DNA of 64,000 bases from Bacillus paralicheniformis (GCF_001042485.2 NZ_LBMN02000004.1:434001-498000); one strand, 5' to 3'; counted from the first letter of the stretch, positions 40,516-53,350 are shown. Notes: generated by a model from the letters alone, not told the origin. Program-made: numbers and translations.

Positions 40516-41364
40516 ATGGCTCAAGAAAAACTTCAGCAATCTGTCAATGCTGCTGAATGTATTCCGGTGGCGATACCGGGGACAGAACAGCGGTGCATGC
40601 GTTCAACGGATGGGAGCCGCACATACCGGATTTTTATTGCGAAACCATTTGGGGAACCGCCGCCCGCAGGATATCCCGTAATTTATCTGCTTGACGCCAA
40701 TTCCGTGTTTGGAACAATGGTGGAGGCATTGCGGATGCAGTCGCGTCGTCCCGATAAAACCGGCGTCGTGCCGGCCGTTATCGTCGGCATCGGCTATGAA
40801 ACCGACGCTCCCTTTGACCGGGGGCGATATTACGATTTTACTCTGCCGGATTCGGGCGCCGAGCTGCCCAGGAGACCTGATGGAGCAGACTGGCCGGAGC
40901 CGGGCGGGGCGAAAGCTTTTCTGTCCTTCATCGAACAGCAGTTAAAGCCGGAGATCGAACAGGAATTCACGATTGATGTGAAAAGGCAGGCGATTTTCGG
41001 TCATTCCCTTGGCGGACTTTTTGTTCTGCAGACCCTGTTTACAAAACCGGCCCTGTTTCAGACATATATCGCCGGAAGTCCGTCCATCCATTGGCATCCG
41101 TCCTTTTTTGATGAGGAGCATGACTTTATTTCGAAGCTGCAGGAAGCGGATGGCGATGTAAAGGTATTGCTCGGGGCGGGAGAGCTTGAAAAGACGCATA
41201 AAAGCGGAATGAACGACAATGCAAAAAGGCTGGCCGCCCGCTTGGCCGCCTTGGAAAAGCAGGGGATTCGTGCGGAGTACCATGAATTTAAAGGGGAAGG
41301 TCATATATCGGTTCTGCCTGTGTTAATCAGCAGAGCGCTCCAGTTTGCCTTCAAGCCTGTTTGA
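40516..41364 (+). CDS. besA: Ferri-bacillibactin esterase (BesA/YbbA family)
   Basis: Alpha/beta-hydrolase of the Fes/IroE/BesA group, 282 residues. The nucleophile elbow GHSLGG is near residue 162, YLLDANSVFG near the N-terminus, and a late histidine is in GEGHISV. Such enzymes hydrolyse the trilactone of imported ferri-bacillibactin to release iron. In B. subtilis, besA precedes dhb and the related ybbA follows feuC; this single gene lies between the two sets, so either name could fit. The ATG at 40516 follows GGGGAAGGGAG. Confidence 0.8.
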   Translation: MAQEKLQQSVNAAECIPVAIPGTEQRCMRSTDGSRTYRIFIAKPFGEPPPAGYPVIYLLDANSVFGTMVEALRMQSRRPDKTGVVPAVIVGIGYETDAPFDRGRYYDFTLPDSGAELPRRPDGADWPEPGGAKAFLSFIEQQLKPEIEQEFTIDVKRQAIFGHSLGGLFVLQTLFTKPALFQTYIAGSPSIHWHPSFFDEEHDFISKLQEADGDVKVLLGAGELEKTHKSGMNDNAKRLAARLAALEKQGIRAEYHEFKGEGHISVLPVLISRALQFAFKPV

Positions 41365-41368
41365 CAGC

Positions 41369-41387
41369 GGGGCGCTTCCGGCGCCCC
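41369..41387 (+). terminator. Terminator after the esterase gene
   Basis: GGGGCGC (41369-41375) and GCGCCCC (41381-41387) form a GC-rich 7-bp stem, followed by GAGCTTT. The T run is short, so some readthrough into dhb is possible. Confidence 0.6.
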
Positions 41388-41464
41388 GAGCTTTAAGAAA
41401 AGATAAGAATGGATAACAGATAATATACCATGAGCATTGATACGGATAAACAATCGAAAACGAT

Positions 41465-41493
41465 TTGACCGTTTGCATTTATTGGTATATTAT
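41465..41493 (+). promoter_or_regulatory. dhb operon promoter
   Basis: TTGACC at 41465-41470, 17-bp spacer, TATTAT at 41488-41493, with Fur boxes at the expected transcription start. Confidence 0.8.
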
Positions 41494-41502
41494 ATTTTTG
41501 AA

Positions 41503-41523
41503 CGATAATGATTATCATTATCA
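41503..41523 (+). promoter_or_regulatory. Two overlapping Fur boxes
   Basis: CGATAATGATTATCA (41503-41517) and TGATTATCATTATCA (41509-41523) each match the 15-bp Fur box TGATAATNATTATCA at 14 positions or better, offset by 6 bp. This is the classical arrangement for binding two Fur dimers. Confidence 0.92.
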
Positions 41524-41596
41524 ATTAAGAATTTAGCTTTGGCAGTGACTCTTTGAGACTTGGGAGCTGCCGTTTTTAAGAAAGGAAATGATAAGA

Positions 41597-42367
41597 GTGA
41601 AAGGCAAGGTTGCTTTGGTGACTGGGGCTTCGCAAGGAATCGGCAAAGAAGTGGCTCTGTCGCTTGCTGAACGCGGGGTGTTTGTTGCCGCAGCTGATCG
41701 AAATCGAAAAGGGCTGCTTGAACTTGAAGCCGAACTTGAACGAAAAGATCTGCAGGGTTCCGGTTTTGCCGCGGATGTGGGCGACAGTGCCGCCGTCGAT
41801 CAGCTTGTGGCCCATGTTGAACGCGAGATCGGTCCGATAGACATGCTTGTCAATGTAGCCGGCGTGCTCAGAACGGGTCTGATCCATTCATTGAGTGATG
41901 AAGATTGGGAGAAGACGTTCAGCGTCAACTCTACCGGGGTTTTTAACGTATCGCGTGCCGTCGCCCGCCGGATGATTCCGCGCAGAACTGGAGCGATCGT
42001 GACTGTCGGATCAAATGCGGCGGCAGTGCCGCGTATGCATATGGCCGCCTATGCGGCCTCTAAGGCGGCCGCTTTAATGTTTACGAAATGTCTCGGCCTT
42101 GAACTTGCCGAGTACAATATCCGCTGCAATATCGTATCGCCCGGATCAACCGATACGCCGATGCAGCGGTCGCTATGGCAAGGTGAGGAAGCTGCGCAAG
42201 GCGTAATTGAAGGATCACTTGAAACATTCAAAACGGGAATCCCGCTCGGAAAATTGGCTTCGCCGGCTGATATTGCAGATGCTGTAGTATTTTTGCTGTC
42301 TGACGGGGCTCGTCATATTACGATGCACGATTTGCGCGTCGATGGCGGAGCAACGCTTGGAGCCTGA
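41597..42367 (+). CDS. dhbA: 2,3-dihydro-2,3-dihydroxybenzoate dehydrogenase
   Basis: Short-chain dehydrogenase that oxidises 2,3-dihydro-DHB to 2,3-dihydroxybenzoate. [10 protein letters not shown] is the NAD site, NVAGVL follows, and the catalytic S-Y-K includes [10 protein letters not shown] near residue 155. The start is uncertain: the ATG at 41588 is only 1 nt from AAAGGA, whereas the GTG at 41597 has normal spacing and is preferred (256 residues). First gene of the Fur-controlled operon. Confidence 0.92.
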   Translation: MKGKVALVTGASQGIGKEVALSLAERGVFVAAADRNRKGLLELEAELERKDLQGSGFAADVGDSAAVDQLVAHVEREIGPIDMLVNVAGVLRTGLIHSLSDEDWEKTFSVNSTGVFNVSRAVARRMIPRRTGAIVTVGSNAAAVPRMHMAAYAASKAAALMFTKCLGLELAEYNIRCNIVSPGSTDTPMQRSLWQGEEAAQGVIEGSLETFKTGIPLGKLASPADIADAVVFLLSDGARHITMHDLRVDGGATLGA

Positions 42368-42388
42368 TTCAATCTAAAGGAGGTTTTA

Positions 42389-43567
42389 ATGATGATAGAA
42401 CGTCATGTCGTGTCAGAAGCGCTTGCCGATCAGCTGTTGAAGGAATATCAGGCCGGAGCTTCATTCTTTTTCTCTTCCCCTGAGCGGACCATTCTGGCGG
42501 AAGGTGTTTTGGCTTCTGTTTCTCAAACGGAAGAGCAAAGCCTTGCTCAGCGGGCTGCGGAAGTTCTGAAAAAAGCGAGGGAGAACGGGCAGAAAAATCC
42601 GATGGTGGTCGGAGCTGTGCCGTTTGACGATGCAAAGCCGGCGCAGTTAACCGTGCCGGTCGAAGCGTGGCAGGCGGGGCCGCTGACATGTGAAGAAGAC
42701 GGTAAAGAGGAGCCTGAACCTGCCCTGTACCCCTATGATATCGAGCAGATTCCAAGCCCGGAAGCGTATATGACCGGGGTCAGACGAGGGTTGGCAGGTA
42801 TAGCAGGAGGAGAATACAGTAAGATCGTCCTTTCCCGGTCTTTGCAGCTGACCTCGCCGATCAAAGTCGATATCGGTCAATTGCTGCGAAATCTTGCCCG
42901 CCGCAATACAAGCGGGTACAACTTTGCCGTTGACTTAACCGGGCAATCGCCGGAAGCGCCTCGTACCACTTTGATAGGCGCAAGTCCTGAGCTGCTTGTA
43001 TCACGGTCCGGGTTCCGCGTTACGGCAAATCCTTTAGCAGGTTCAAGACCTCGAAGCGATGATCCTGAAGAAGATCGAAGAAGGGCGGCTGAACTGCTTG
43101 CTTCTCCTAAAGACCGTCACGAACATGCGGTCGTAGTCGAAGCGGTTGCTTCCGCGCTCAAGCCGTTTTGCCGAAAGCTGGAGGTGCCGGAACCATCGCT
43201 CATCAGCACGCCGACGATGTGGCATCTTTCAACTGAATTGAAGGGAGAGCTTACAGATCTTTCTGTATCATCATTAGAGCTCGCCGCCGCTCTACATCCG
43301 ACGCCCGCTGTTTGCGGCACGCCGACGAATGCGGCGAAAGAAGCGATTAAACAGATTGAGCCGTTTGACCGCGGATTTTTCACAGGTATGGTCGGCTGGT
43401 GTGACGCGGACGGTGACGGTGAATGGGTCGTAACGATTCGCTGTGCTGAGGCGGAGGAACACGCGCTGCGGCTGTACGCAGGCGCCGGAATTGTCGCCGG
43501 ATCGAAGCCTGAAGAAGAACTTGCCGAAACGTCTGCAAAGTTTCGGACGATGCTTGGATGGGAATGA
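42389..43567 (+). CDS. dhbC: Isochorismate synthase DhbC
   Basis: Converts chorismate to isochorismate, the entry step to DHB. It has 392 residues with the chorismate-binding domain at about 130-392: YSKIVLSRSL, NPLAGSRPR, HPTPAVCGTP and FTGMVGWCDADGDGEW. AAAGGAGG precedes two adjacent ATG codons (42389 and 42392); either could be used. It follows dhbA by 21 bp. Confidence 0.95.
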   Translation: MMIERHVVSEALADQLLKEYQAGASFFFSSPERTILAEGVLASVSQTEEQSLAQRAAEVLKKARENGQKNPMVVGAVPFDDAKPAQLTVPVEAWQAGPLTCEEDGKEEPEPALYPYDIEQIPSPEAYMTGVRRGLAGIAGGEYSKIVLSRSLQLTSPIKVDIGQLLRNLARRNTSGYNFAVDLTGQSPEAPRTTLIGASPELLVSRSGFRVTANPLAGSRPRSDDPEEDRRRAAELLASPKDRHEHAVVVEAVASALKPFCRKLEVPEPSLISTPTMWHLSTELKGELTDLSVSSLELAAALHPTPAVCGTPTNAAKEAIKQIEPFDRGFFTGMVGWCDADGDGEWVVTIRCAEAEEHALRLYAGAGIVAGSKPEEELAETSAKFRTMLGWE

Positions 43568-43592
43568 ACAGTGAATAACGGAGGGATAAAGG

Positions 43593-45215
43593 ATGTTGAA
43601 AGGGTGCCCAACATGGCCGAAGGAGTTTGCGGATAAATATCGGAAGGAGGGATGCTGGCGAGGCGAAACATTTGGGGGAATGCTGAGGGAACGGGCCGAA
43701 AAACATGGCAGCCGCATTGCCCTTACATACGGAGATACCCATTTAAGCTATCAAGAGTTAGACAAGAGAGCCGACTCTTTGGCCGGCGGTCTTTTAAAGC
43801 TTGGGATCAAAAAAAATGACCGCGTCGTTGTCCAGCTACCGAATGTCATCGAGTTTTTTGAAGTTTGCTTTGCACTCTTCCGAATCGGAGCTCTGCCTGT
43901 CTTTGCGCTTCCATCGCACAGACATAGCGAGATCACGTATTTTTGCGAGTTTTCTGAAGCTGCTGCTTATGTGATTCCCGATCATCACGCAAGGTTTGAC
44001 TACCGCAAGCTGGCGAGACAGGTAAAGGGAAAGCTGCGGGGGCTTCGTCATGTCATTGTCGCCGGCGAATCGGAGGAGTTTGAAGCGCTGTCGGGCCTTT
44101 ATGATCAGCCTGCACCTCCGCAGAACGTCCATTCAGAAGATGTTGCTTTTCTTCAGTTGTCAGGGGGAAGCACAGGTCTTTCTAAGTTGATCCCGAGGAC
44201 GCATGATGATTATATATACAGCTTGAGGGTCAGCGCAGAGATTTGCAGGCTTGATCACAACAGCGTGTATCTTGCCGCTCTTCCAATCGCTCACAATTAT
44301 CCGCTCAGTTCGCCGGGAGTGCTCGGTACACTCTATGCGGGAGGCCGAGTCGTTCTTGCGCCAGGAGGCAGCCCGGATGAAACCTTTCCTCTAATCGAAA
44401 AGGAAAGAGTAACGATCACAGGTCTCGTACCGCCGCTTGCGCTAATCTGGCTTGACGCTGCTCCGGCGCGCCGGGACGACTTGTCAAGTCTCCAGGTCCT
44501 TCAAGTCGGCGGAGCGAAATTCAGTGCCGAAGCCGCCAGACGCGTCACATCGGTGTTTGGCTGCAAACTGCAGCAGGTTTATGGCATGGCAGAAGGTCTG
44601 GTCAACTATACCAGACTTGATGATCCTGAAGACACGATCGTTCACACACAAGGCAGACCGATGTCTCCGTTTGACGAAATTAAAATTGTGGATAAAGAAG
44701 GACGCGAACTTGGATCCGGACAGACCGGGGAGCTTCTGACAAGAGGTCCTTATACGATCCGCGGCTATTACAAAGCTGAGGAACATAATGCCAAAGCGTT
44801 CACAGAAGACGGGTTTTACCGTACGGGCGACTTGGTCAAAGTCAATTCATCAGGCTATTTGATTGTTGAAGGACGAGCCAAAGACCAGATCAACAGAGGC
44901 GGGGAGAAGGTTGCCGCGGAAGAAGTGGAAAACCACCTGCTCGCACATCCCGCCGTACTCGATGCGGCGGTTGTCTCGATGCCGGATCAATTTCTCGGTG
45001 AAAGAACGTGTGCGTATGTTATTCCACGCGGCGCTGCACCTGCTCAGGCTGAATTGCAATCGTTTTTGAGAGAAAGGGGCCTTGCAGCCTACAAAATACC
45101 CGACCGGGTGGAAATGGTTGAAGCATTCCCGCAGACAGGCGTAGGAAAAGTCAGCAAAAAAGAACTGCGTACAGCGATTGCTGAAAAAATGTCTGCAGCT
45201 AAGAATATCACGTGA
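43593..45215 (+). CDS. dhbE: 2,3-dihydroxybenzoate-AMP ligase DhbE
   Basis: Stand-alone adenylation enzyme that activates 2,3-DHB and loads it onto the carrier domain of DhbB, 540 residues. The ATP-binding loop [16 protein letters not shown] is near residue 190, [10 protein letters not shown] near residue 335, and YRTGDLV near residue 410. The aryl-acid pocket asparagine is in [11 protein letters not shown], replacing the amino-acid-binding aspartate of NRPS adenylation domains. Start ATG 43593 after CGGAGGG. Confidence 0.95.
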   Translation: MLKGCPTWPKEFADKYRKEGCWRGETFGGMLRERAEKHGSRIALTYGDTHLSYQELDKRADSLAGGLLKLGIKKNDRVVVQLPNVIEFFEVCFALFRIGALPVFALPSHRHSEITYFCEFSEAAAYVIPDHHARFDYRKLARQVKGKLRGLRHVIVAGESEEFEALSGLYDQPAPPQNVHSEDVAFLQLSGGSTGLSKLIPRTHDDYIYSLRVSAEICRLDHNSVYLAALPIAHNYPLSSPGVLGTLYAGGRVVLAPGGSPDETFPLIEKERVTITGLVPPLALIWLDAAPARRDDLSSLQVLQVGGAKFSAEAARRVTSVFGCKLQQVYGMAEGLVNYTRLDDPEDTIVHTQGRPMSPFDEIKIVDKEGRELGSGQTGELLTRGPYTIRGYYKAEEHNAKAFTEDGFYRTGDLVKVNSSGYLIVEGRAKDQINRGGEKVAAEEVENHLLAHPAVLDAAVVSMPDQFLGERTCAYVIPRGAAPAQAELQSFLRERGLAAYKIPDRVEMVEAFPQTGVGKVSKKELRTAIAEKMSAAKNIT

Positions 45216-45240
45216 TAAAAAAATGAGAGGATGTGATTTG

Positions 45241-46167
45241 ATGGCCATTCCTGCCATCTTACCGTACCAAATGCCAGAAGCATCAAATATGCCGAAAAAC
45301 AAGGTGTCATGGACTCCTCATCCGAAGCGTGCTGCACTTCTCATCCATGATATGCAGCAATATTTTCTCAACGCTTACCGTTGCGGCGAGTCTCCGGTAA
45401 CAGATCTGCTGGCTAATATTAAGAAGCTTCGGAAGCGATGTGCCGAGCTTGGCATTCCGGTTATTTTCACGGCTCAGCCAGGCGCTCAGACACCGGAAGA
45501 ACGGGGGCTTCTCCAAGATTTTTGGGGACCCGGAATCGGTCCTGATTCCGATGAGCAGAAGATCGTAGATGAGCTGAAACCGAATGAAGGCGACATCGTT
45601 CTGACCAAGTGGAGGTACAATGCGTTCAGAAAAACCAACCTTTTAGGTGCGCTGGAGGAGCAAGGTCGGGATCAGCTCATCATCACCGGCATCTATGCCC
45701 ATATCGGCTGCCTGATGACGGCATGTGATGCGTTTATGCAAGATATTGAAACGTTTTTTGTCGCCGATGCGGTGGCGGATTTCTCATTAAAGCATCATGA
45801 AATGGCCATCACATACGCAGCTGACCGCTGCAGCGTCACAATCACTGCGGAACAGCTTTTGAGCCAGCTGAAAGATGACGCAAGCCATGAACACGCAAAA
45901 GAAAGCTCTCATGCACTGACAAAACAGATTATTCGCGAACAGGTCGCATCGCTTCTTCTTGAATCACCTGAAAAGATAAGCGACAGCGAAAATTTGATTT
46001 ACAGGGGACTTGATTCCGTGAGAATCATGAGTCTCGCGGAGCGCTGGCGCCGAGCGGGGCGGGAGGTGTCATTTGTGGAGCTTGCGGAGGACCCTTCGAT
46101 TGAAAACTGGTGGAGACTGTTGTCCTCCTCTAAAGAAGCACCCTTGCCAAATGCAGACTATCAATGA
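45241..46167 (+). CDS. dhbB: Isochorismatase/aryl carrier protein DhbB
   Basis: Bifunctional protein of 308 residues. The N-terminal isochorismatase (about 1-210) shows [10 protein letters not shown] with the catalytic aspartate and [17 protein letters not shown]. The C-terminal aryl carrier domain (about 230-300) has the phosphopantetheine site RGLDSVRIM. It makes 2,3-dihydro-DHB and carries DHB to DhbF. The ATG at 45241 follows GAGAGGATG. Its stop lies beside the dhbF ribosome-binding site. Confidence 0.95.
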   Translation: MAIPAILPYQMPEASNMPKNKVSWTPHPKRAALLIHDMQQYFLNAYRCGESPVTDLLANIKKLRKRCAELGIPVIFTAQPGAQTPEERGLLQDFWGPGIGPDSDEQKIVDELKPNEGDIVLTKWRYNAFRKTNLLGALEEQGRDQLIITGIYAHIGCLMTACDAFMQDIETFFVADAVADFSLKHHEMAITYAADRCSVTITAEQLLSQLKDDASHEHAKESSHALTKQIIREQVASLLLESPEKISDSENLIYRGLDSVRIMSLAERWRRAGREVSFVELAEDPSIENWWRLLSSSKEAPLPNADYQ

Positions 46168-46181
46168 AGGAGGTCGCCTTA

Positions 46182-49100
46182 ATGCTTGAATGTCAACATA
46201 ACCGAAAGCCATTATCAGGAGCGCAAGCCGGCATTTGGTTTGCTCAGCAGCTTGATCCGGAAAATCCGATCTACAATACAGCTGAATACGTTGAAATTAA
46301 AGGCCCGCTTGATCAAGAGCTTTTCGAGAAAGCGCTGCGCCATGTCATGAAAGAAGCTGAATCATTCCATGCCAGATTTGGAGAAGATCAAGACGGACCG
46401 TGGCAAGTGATCGTTCCGTCGGCAGATTTTCCGATTCATTATGTTGATGTCAGCTCAGAAACCGATCCGGAACAGGCGGCGAAAAGCTGGATGAAGGATG
46501 ACCTTGCCCGTCCGGTTGATCTGACTCGCGGTCCGCTTTTTACAGAAGCGCTTTTCAAAACGGCGCCGGATCATTACTTCTGGTATCAGCGAACTCACCA
46601 TATCGCAACGGACGGGTTCAGCTTTACATTGATCGCCGAGCGGCTGTCAAAAATATATACCGCATTGATGCAGAACAAATCGATCGATCAGAGCGGAGCC
46701 TTTGGCTCCCTCGATTTGATTCTCGCGGAGGAAACGGCTTACCACGCATCAGAGAAGTATCAGGAAGATCGGCAATTTTGGCTTGAGCGATTCAGCGATG
46801 AACCGGAGGTAGTCAGTCTTGCCGAAAGGGCGCCGCGCACCTCTTCAAGCTTTCTTCGCAGGTCTGACTATCTGCCGAGTGAACATGCTGAGCGTCTTCT
46901 GTCTGCCGCAAGCAGAATGGGGGCAACTTGGCACGAAACCGTGATGGCAGCAGCTGCAATATATGTTCATCGGCTGAAGGGGGCAAATGACGTCGTTCTC
47001 GGGATGCCGATGATGTGCCGCCTTGGGTCAGCCGCTCTCCATATTCCGGGTATGGTCATGAATCTCCTTCCGCTTCGGATTGGCATGCAGCCGGACATGA
47101 GCGTAGGAGAGCTGGTCAAGCAAATCTCAGCAGAGATGATGAAGCTGAGGCGTCATCAGCATTACCGCCACGAAGAACTGCGCCGGGAACTCAAGCTGCT
47201 TGGCGAAAATCAGCGGCTGTTCGGTCCGCAGCTTAATTTGATGCCTTTTGAGCAACGCTTGAATTTTGCCGGCTGTCAAGGCATCGTGCATAATCTTGCC
47301 ACAGGACCTGTGGACGATCTGTCAATCAACATTTACGGCCGCCCGGACGGAGGCGGGTTGAAAATAAACATGGATGCAAACCCCGCTGTTTATCATGCAG
47401 ATGAACTTGAACATCATATTCATCGTTTTCTCACTCTTCTGAAAACGATTGCCGATTGCGAGCAAACTCAGCCGGTGGGGACGTTGGATATTCTTCTCCC
47501 GGAAGAACGCGCTCAAATTTTGATCGAATGGAATCAAACAGACCGCGGTCTTCCAAATGAGAGTCTTACGCAACGATTTGAAATGATGGCGAAGGAGTAC
47601 CCTGAATCTCCGGCAGTCGTTTCCGATGATGAGGTTCTTACCTATTCCGAATTAAATAAAAGGGCAAATCAACTGGCTCATCTGCTGATCAATAAGGGGG
47701 CGAAATCCGAGACATTCGTTGCTTTGGCCCTGCCGCGCTCAGCGGAAATGATTGTCAGCATGCTCGCCGTTTTCAAGGCTGGAGCGGCTTATTTACCTAT
47801 AGATCCCGATTATCCGGCTGACAGGATCGAGTATATGCTCAATGATGCACAGCCGCTGTTTGTCATCACCAGCAAAAAAGCACAAGACATGATCAGTTCG
47901 CAAACGCCGAAGTTCATCCTTGATGAACAAACTGTTATGGAAAAAATCTCCGGATGTTCTGAAGGAAATCCCGGCAGACAGCATTCCGGCGCTCAGCCGG
48001 CATATATGATTTATACATCCGGATCAACCGGCAGACCTAAAGGCGTAGTTGTACAAGCTGAAAGCTTATTCAATTTTTTGCTTTCAATGCAGGATATGTT
48101 CCCGCTTAATCAAGACGACCGGCTGCTGGCCGTCACAACGATTGCATTCGACATCTCAGCACTCGAAATTTATTTGCCACTGATCAGCGGGTCGGCAGTC
48201 GTTCTTGCCGAGAAGGAGACGGTACAAGACCCCTCCGCATTGGCTAAAATGATTGAAACATACGGAATCACAATGATGCAGGCCACACCGACCCTTTGGT
48301 ATGCATTGGCCTCGAGCGCTCCGGAGAAGCTTAAAGGTCTTCGTGCGCTTGTCGGAGGGGAAGCTCTGCAAGCCAGCTTGGCCCGGCAATTGCAGCAGCT
48401 TGGATGCACATTAACGAACCTTTATGGACCGACGGAAACAACGATTTGGTCTACAGCCGCCGCGCTGGGAGGCAACTGCACGAAATCTCCGGGGATCGGC
48501 CGTGCGATTTGGAATACGCAGCTGTATGTTCTAGACGCCGGATTGCAGCCCGTGCCTCCGGGAGCGGCTGGAGAACTTTATGTGGCAGGAACAGGAGTGG
48601 CGCGCGGCTACTTGAACCGTCATGCTCTCACGGCTGAACGCTTTATTGCGAATCCATACGGGCCGCCTGGATCGAGGATGTACCGGACGGGCGACCTCGT
48701 GCGCTGGCGCGAAGACGGGTCGCTAGATTATATCGGCCGTGCGGACCATCAAGTCAAAATTCGCGGATTCCGCATTGAGATGGGAGAAATAGAAGCGGTG
48801 CTTGCAAATCATCCGGTTGTTAAACAAGCTGCTGCTATTGTTCGTGAAGACCAGCCCGGTGATCCGCGTATATTTGCGTATGTCGTTCCCGCTTCGGGAG
48901 AAAGCCTTCATCCTGTCGAGCTTCGCGGCTACGTTGGTGAAACACTGCCCGACTATATGATTCCGTCTGCATTTGTCATTCTTGATGAACTGCCGCTTAC
49001 GCCGAACGGAAAGCTTGACCGCAAATCCCTGCCGGCTCCGGCATTGAGTATGCATACGGGGGGACGTGAGCCAAGGACACCTCAAGAGGAAATATTGTGT

Positions 49101-52100
49101 GATTTATTCGCTGAAGTGCTGGGGGTGCCGCGAGTCAGTATTGATGACAGCTTTTTTGATCTCGGCGGACATTCGCTTCTGGCAGGCAGGCTTGTCGGCC
49201 GGATTCGGGAAACGCTTGGCGTCGAACTCGGAATCGGCGGTTTATTCGATGAGCCCACAGCCGCCGGGCTTGCCAAACAGCTTGATCAGGCGCAGAGCGC
49301 CCGTCCGGCATTGCGTAAAAGAGAGCGCCGGGAAGAAATTCCGCTGTCCTTCGCGCAGCGGCGCCTATGGTTTTTGCACTGTTTGGAAGGACCGAGCCCG
49401 ACCTATAATATTCCGGTTGTCGTTCATTTAACCGGACGTTTGGACCGAGAGGCGCTGACAACCGCTCTGAGCGATGTGGCAGCAAGACATGAGCCGCTTC
49501 GAACAATTTTTCCGTATCAGCAGGGGACAACACACCAGCTGATATTGGAAGCGGATCAAGCGCGTCCCGAACTCGCTGTATCCCATGTCAGCGAACATGA
49601 TTTGGAAAAAGTCCTAGCTGAGGCTGTTCGGCACCGTTTTCATTTAGAAAAGGAACCTCCGTTTCGCGCCCAGCTATTCGTACTCGGACCGGACAAATTT
49701 GTTCTTCTTCTGCTTTTGCACCATATGATTGGCGACGGCTGGTCTTTAACGCCGCTGACCCGCGATTTGGAAACCGCCTACAATGCGCGTCTGAATGGTG
49801 AGGCACCTGCTTGGGAGCCGCTTTCTATACAATATGCCGACTATGCCGTATGGCAGGAACATCTGCTTGGACATGAGAGCAATCCGGACAGTCTGATTGC
49901 CAAGCAGCTCGGGTATTGGTCAAAGGCATTGGAACATCTGCCTGATCAGCTGGAGCTTCCGACTGATCACCCGCGTCCGTCGGAATCAAGCTACAGAGGC
50001 GGTACGATTGATCTCAGCATTGACGAACAGCTACACGGCCGTTTGCTCGGTTTGTCCCGCAGCACCGGAGTCAGCATGTTCATGATTTTGCAGTCGGCCC
50101 TTGCCTCACTGCTGACACGGCTCGGAGCAGGCCACGACATTCCGCTCGGGAGCCCGATAGCGGGAAGAAACGATGATGCTTTAGGCGGAATTGTCGGATT
50201 GTTCGTTAATACGCTTGTGCTCCGAACAGATACATCGGGTAATCCAAGTTTTCGGGAACTTCTGAACAGAGTTAGAAAAGTAAATCTTGCAGCATATGAG
50301 CATCAGGACCTTCCGTTCGAGCGCCTTGTTGAAGTGCTCAATCCTGCCAGGTCAAGAGCGAGACATCCGCTGTTCCAAATCATGCTCGCCTATCAAAATA
50401 CGCCTGAACCTGAGCTTGAACTTTCCGGCCTTAAATCAGACATTGACATTCGCAGTGTCGGCGCAGCCAAGTTTGATTTGACGATTGAGCTTCGGGAACA
50501 TCGAACAGCGGATGGAACACCCGCAGGTATCGGCGGATTTGTGGAATACAGCACAGATTTATTTGAGCGAAATACGGTTCAAACATTGGCCGAACGGCTT
50601 GTCAGACTGCTGGATTCAGCAGTATCCGACCCTGATCAGCCGATCGGAAGACTTGATATTCTCCTTCCGGCCGAACGTGAAAACATGCTGGCTGACTGGA
50701 GCAAATCGTCCAACAACATACCTTGTTCATCTTTGCCTGTTTTATTTGAAAAGCAGGCTGCGAAGGACCCGGAAGCCGTTGCGGTTATATATGAAAATGA
50801 CTCGCTCACATACGGCGAGCTCAATAGACGCGCTAACCGGCTTGCCCATCTCCTGATCGCCAAAGGGGTCGGTCCCGAACAATTTGCTGCCCTGGCGCTG
50901 CCAAGATCTTTGGATATGGTTGTCGGACTGCTTGCAGTGCTGAAAGCTGGCGCGGCATATGTGCCTCTGGATCCGGACTACCCGGCAGAAAGGATAGCGT
51001 TTATGTTGAATGATGCACATCCTGCCTGCATCGTTACGAGTTCAGCGGTCGAATCATGCCTTTCTGTTCCCGCATCTGTTGAACGGATTGTCCTTGATGA
51101 CCCTTGCATACAAGAGGAACTGAACGGATGCGCTTCTGCGAATCCGGTTGATGCCGACCGTACGAAGCCTTTGCTGCCTCTTCACCCGGCGTATGTCATT
51201 TACACATCCGGTTCGACCGGCAAGCCGAAAGGAGTGATCGTTCCACATCAAAATGTCGTGCGGCTGTTCGGAGCGACTGACCAATGGTTTCATTTTGGCT
51301 CTGACGATGTTTGGACGATGTTTCATTCTTACGCATTTGACTTTTCGGTATGGGAAATTTGGGGAGCGCTGCTCAATGGGGGACGGCTTGTCGTGGTGCC
51401 TCATACAATCAGCCGCTCGCCGGCCGACTTTCTCAATCTTCTCGTACGCGAGGGAGTGACTGTGCTCAATCAGACCCCTTCCGCATTTTATCAATTGATG
51501 CAGGCTGACCGGGACAATGCTGAGACAGGAAAGTGCCTTTCCTTGCGCTTTATCATTTTTGGAGGGGAAGCGCTCGAACTGAAGAGGCTTGAAGATTGGT
51601 ATGAACGCCATCCGGAGCATTTCCCGCGGCTGATTAATATGTACGGAATTACAGAAACGACGGTACATGTCAGCTATATTTCCCTCGATCAGCAGACTGC
51701 AGCACTTCAAGCGAACAGCCTGATCGGTCAAGGGATTCCCGATTTAGGTGTATATGTGCTTGATGAATACCTTGAACCGGTACCCCCGGGCGTCACCGGA
51801 GAGATGTATGTGTCGGGGGGCGGCCTCGCACGGGGTTACTTGGGCAGACCCGATTTGACGGCAGACCGTTTTGTCGCTGATCCGTTTGGTCCGCCCGGAA
51901 CCCGGATGTACCGAACCGGCGATCTTGCCCGCAGGCGCCAAGACGGCTCTCTTGATTATATGGGCAGGGCCGATCAGCAGATCAAGATCCGCGGCTTTAG
52001 AATCGAACTCGGCGAGATAGAAGCGGTGCTTGTCCGCCATCACAAGGTGAATCAAGCTGCTGTAGTTGTAAGGGAAGACCAGCCCGGGGACAAGCGCCTG

Positions 52101-53348
52101 ATCGCCTATGTTGTCCCGACGTCTGAAGAAGAAACTGATCCGGCTGAGCTGCGCCGGTTTGCCGCAGGCACTCTGCCGGAGTACATGGTGCCTTCTGCAT
52201 TTGTAAAAATTGCAGACCTGCCATTGACTCCAAATGGCAAACTTGATCGAAAAGCGCTGCCTGAGCCTGATTTTGCCGCGGCTGTTAAAGGGCGGGGGCC
52301 AAGAACACCGCAGGAAGAAATCTTATGTGATCTTTTTTCAGAAATCCTCAATGTGCCGCGGATTGGTATTGATGACGGATTCTTCGAACTTGGCGGTCAT
52401 TCTCTGCTCGCCGTACAGCTGATGAGCCGCATTCGTGAAGCGCTCGGCGTCGAGCTCGGCATCGGCGACCTGCTTGAAGCACCTACTGTCAGCGGACTCG
52501 CTGAACGGCTTGAATACGGCGGCGGGCAAAGTGCGCTGGATGTACTGCTTCCGCTGAGAACCGGAGGCAGTCAGGATCCCCTGTTTTGTGTGCACCCGGC
52601 CGGGGGCCTCAGCTGGTGTTATGCCGGTTTAATGACGGCACTCGGGAAGGAATATCCGATATACGGCCTTCAAGCTCGCGGGATCGCAAGGCAGGAAGAG
52701 CTTCCTGATACGCTCGACGACATGGCCGCGGATTATATCAGGCACATTCGTACGATTCAGCCAACAGGGCCTTATCGTCTTCTCGGCTGGTCTCTCGGAG
52801 GCAATGTTGTACATGCGATCGCAACTCAGCTGCAGGAACAAGGGGAAGACATTTCGCTTCTTGTCATGCTTGATGCATACCCGAATCACTTCCTTCCAAT
52901 TAAAGATGCACCTGATGAGCAGGAAGCATTGATTGCACTCTTGGCATTGGGAGGATACGATCCGGACAGCCTTAACGGGGAACCGCTGAAACTTTCCAGT
53001 GCGATCGATATACTGCGCCGAGACGGCAGTGCGCTTGCCAGCCTGGATGAGGCTGCGATCTTGAATTTAAAGGAGACTTATGTGAATTCCGTCCGGATTT
53101 TAAGCGAATATAAGCCCCGCGTCTTTCATGGTGATATCCTGTTCTTCAAATCTACCGTGATACCGGAATGGTTTGATCCGATCGATCCGGAGTCATGGCT
53201 TCCTTATCTGAACGGAAACATTGATATTCATGATATGGATTGCCGGCATAAAGATTTGTGCCAGCCGGAGCCGCTGGCCGAAATCGGACGTCATGTTGCG
53301 GAAAAACTGGACGGCTTGAAAAAGATACGGACAAGTAGGGAGAGATAA
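46182..53348 (+). CDS. dhbF: Bacillibactin synthetase DhbF (dimodular NRPS)
   Basis: Nonribosomal peptide synthetase of 2388 residues building cyclic (DHB-Gly-Thr)3. Order: C1 (about 1-440, with HHIATDG near 138), A1 (about 460-965), PCP1 (Ser about 998 in LGGHSLL), C2 (about 1055-1485, HHMIGDG near 1180), A2 (about 1510-2015), PCP2 (Ser about 2074) and a C-terminal thioesterase (GWSLGG, Ser about 2204). Pocket residues visible in A1 (FDISALE, MQAT, LVGGE, TTIW) fit the glycine code; those in A2 (FDFSVWE, LNQT, IFGGE, TTVH) fit threonine. The ATG at 46182 has AAGGAGG 8 nt upstream; ATG 46164 lies before that site and overlaps the dhbB stop. Confidence 0.97.
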   Translation: MLECQHNRKPLSGAQAGIWFAQQLDPENPIYNTAEYVEIKGPLDQELFEKALRHVMKEAESFHARFGEDQDGPWQVIVPSADFPIHYVDVSSETDPEQAAKSWMKDDLARPVDLTRGPLFTEALFKTAPDHYFWYQRTHHIATDGFSFTLIAERLSKIYTALMQNKSIDQSGAFGSLDLILAEETAYHASEKYQEDRQFWLERFSDEPEVVSLAERAPRTSSSFLRRSDYLPSEHAERLLSAASRMGATWHETVMAAAAIYVHRLKGANDVVLGMPMMCRLGSAALHIPGMVMNLLPLRIGMQPDMSVGELVKQISAEMMKLRRHQHYRHEELRRELKLLGENQRLFGPQLNLMPFEQRLNFAGCQGIVHNLATGPVDDLSINIYGRPDGGGLKINMDANPAVYHADELEHHIHRFLTLLKTIADCEQTQPVGTLDILLPEERAQILIEWNQTDRGLPNESLTQRFEMMAKEYPESPAVVSDDEVLTYSELNKRANQLAHLLINKGAKSETFVALALPRSAEMIVSMLAVFKAGAAYLPIDPDYPADRIEYMLNDAQPLFVITSKKAQDMISSQTPKFILDEQTVMEKISGCSEGNPGRQHSGAQPAYMIYTSGSTGRPKGVVVQAESLFNFLLSMQDMFPLNQDDRLLAVTTIAFDISALEIYLPLISGSAVVLAEKETVQDPSALAKMIETYGITMMQATPTLWYALASSAPEKLKGLRALVGGEALQASLARQLQQLGCTLTNLYGPTETTIWSTAAALGGNCTKSPGIGRAIWNTQLYVLDAGLQPVPPGAAGELYVAGTGVARGYLNRHALTAERFIANPYGPPGSRMYRTGDLVRWREDGSLDYIGRADHQVKIRGFRIEMGEIEAVLANHPVVKQAAAIVREDQPGDPRIFAYVVPASGESLHPVELRGYVGETLPDYMIPSAFVILDELPLTPNGKLDRKSLPAPALSMHTGGREPRTPQEEILCDLFAEVLGVPRVSIDDSFFDLGGHSLLAGRLVGRIRETLGVELGIGGLFDEPTAAGLAKQLDQAQSARPALRKRERREEIPLSFAQRRLWFLHCLEGPSPTYNIPVVVHLTGRLDREALTTALSDVAARHEPLRTIFPYQQGTTHQLILEADQARPELAVSHVSEHDLEKVLAEAVRHRFHLEKEPPFRAQLFVLGPDKFVLLLLLHHMIGDGWSLTPLTRDLETAYNARLNGEAPAWEPLSIQYADYAVWQEHLLGHESNPDSLIAKQLGYWSKALEHLPDQLELPTDHPRPSESSYRGGTIDLSIDEQLHGRLLGLSRSTGVSMFMILQSALASLLTRLGAGHDIPLGSPIAGRNDDALGGIVGLFVNTLVLRTDTSGNPSFRELLNRVRKVNLAAYEHQDLPFERLVEVLNPARSRARHPLFQIMLAYQNTPEPELELSGLKSDIDIRSVGAAKFDLTIELREHRTADGTPAGIGGFVEYSTDLFERNTVQTLAERLVRLLDSAVSDPDQPIGRLDILLPAERENMLADWSKSSNNIPCSSLPVLFEKQAAKDPEAVAVIYENDSLTYGELNRRANRLAHLLIAKGVGPEQFAALALPRSLDMVVGLLAVLKAGAAYVPLDPDYPAERIAFMLNDAHPACIVTSSAVESCLSVPASVERIVLDDPCIQEELNGCASANPVDADRTKPLLPLHPAYVIYTSGSTGKPKGVIVPHQNVVRLFGATDQWFHFGSDDVWTMFHSYAFDFSVWEIWGALLNGGRLVVVPHTISRSPADFLNLLVREGVTVLNQTPSAFYQLMQADRDNAETGKCLSLRFIIFGGEALELKRLEDWYERHPEHFPRLINMYGITETTVHVSYISLDQQTAALQANSLIGQGIPDLGVYVLDEYLEPVPPGVTGEMYVSGGGLARGYLGRPDLTADRFVADPFGPPGTRMYRTGDLARRRQDGSLDYMGRADQQIKIRGFRIELGEIEAVLVRHHKVNQAAVVVREDQPGDKRLIAYVVPTSEEETDPAELRRFAAGTLPEYMVPSAFVKIADLPLTPNGKLDRKALPEPDFAAAVKGRGPRTPQEEILCDLFSEILNVPRIGIDDGFFELGGHSLLAVQLMSRIREALGVELGIGDLLEAPTVSGLAERLEYGGGQSALDVLLPLRTGGSQDPLFCVHPAGGLSWCYAGLMTALGKEYPIYGLQARGIARQEELPDTLDDMAADYIRHIRTIQPTGPYRLLGWSLGGNVVHAIATQLQEQGEDISLLVMLDAYPNHFLPIKDAPDEQEALIALLALGGYDPDSLNGEPLKLSSAIDILRRDGSALASLDEAAILNLKETYVNSVRILSEYKPRVFHGDILFFKSTVIPEWFDPIDPESWLPYLNGNIDIHDMDCRHKDLCQPEPLAEIGRHVAEKLDGLKKIRTSRER

Positions 53349-53350
53349 CG

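Noticed and set aside
46164..46181. Start of dhbF at ATG 46164
   Set aside because: It precedes the AAGGAGG at 46167-46173 and overlaps the dhbB stop; ATG 46182 has ideal spacing.
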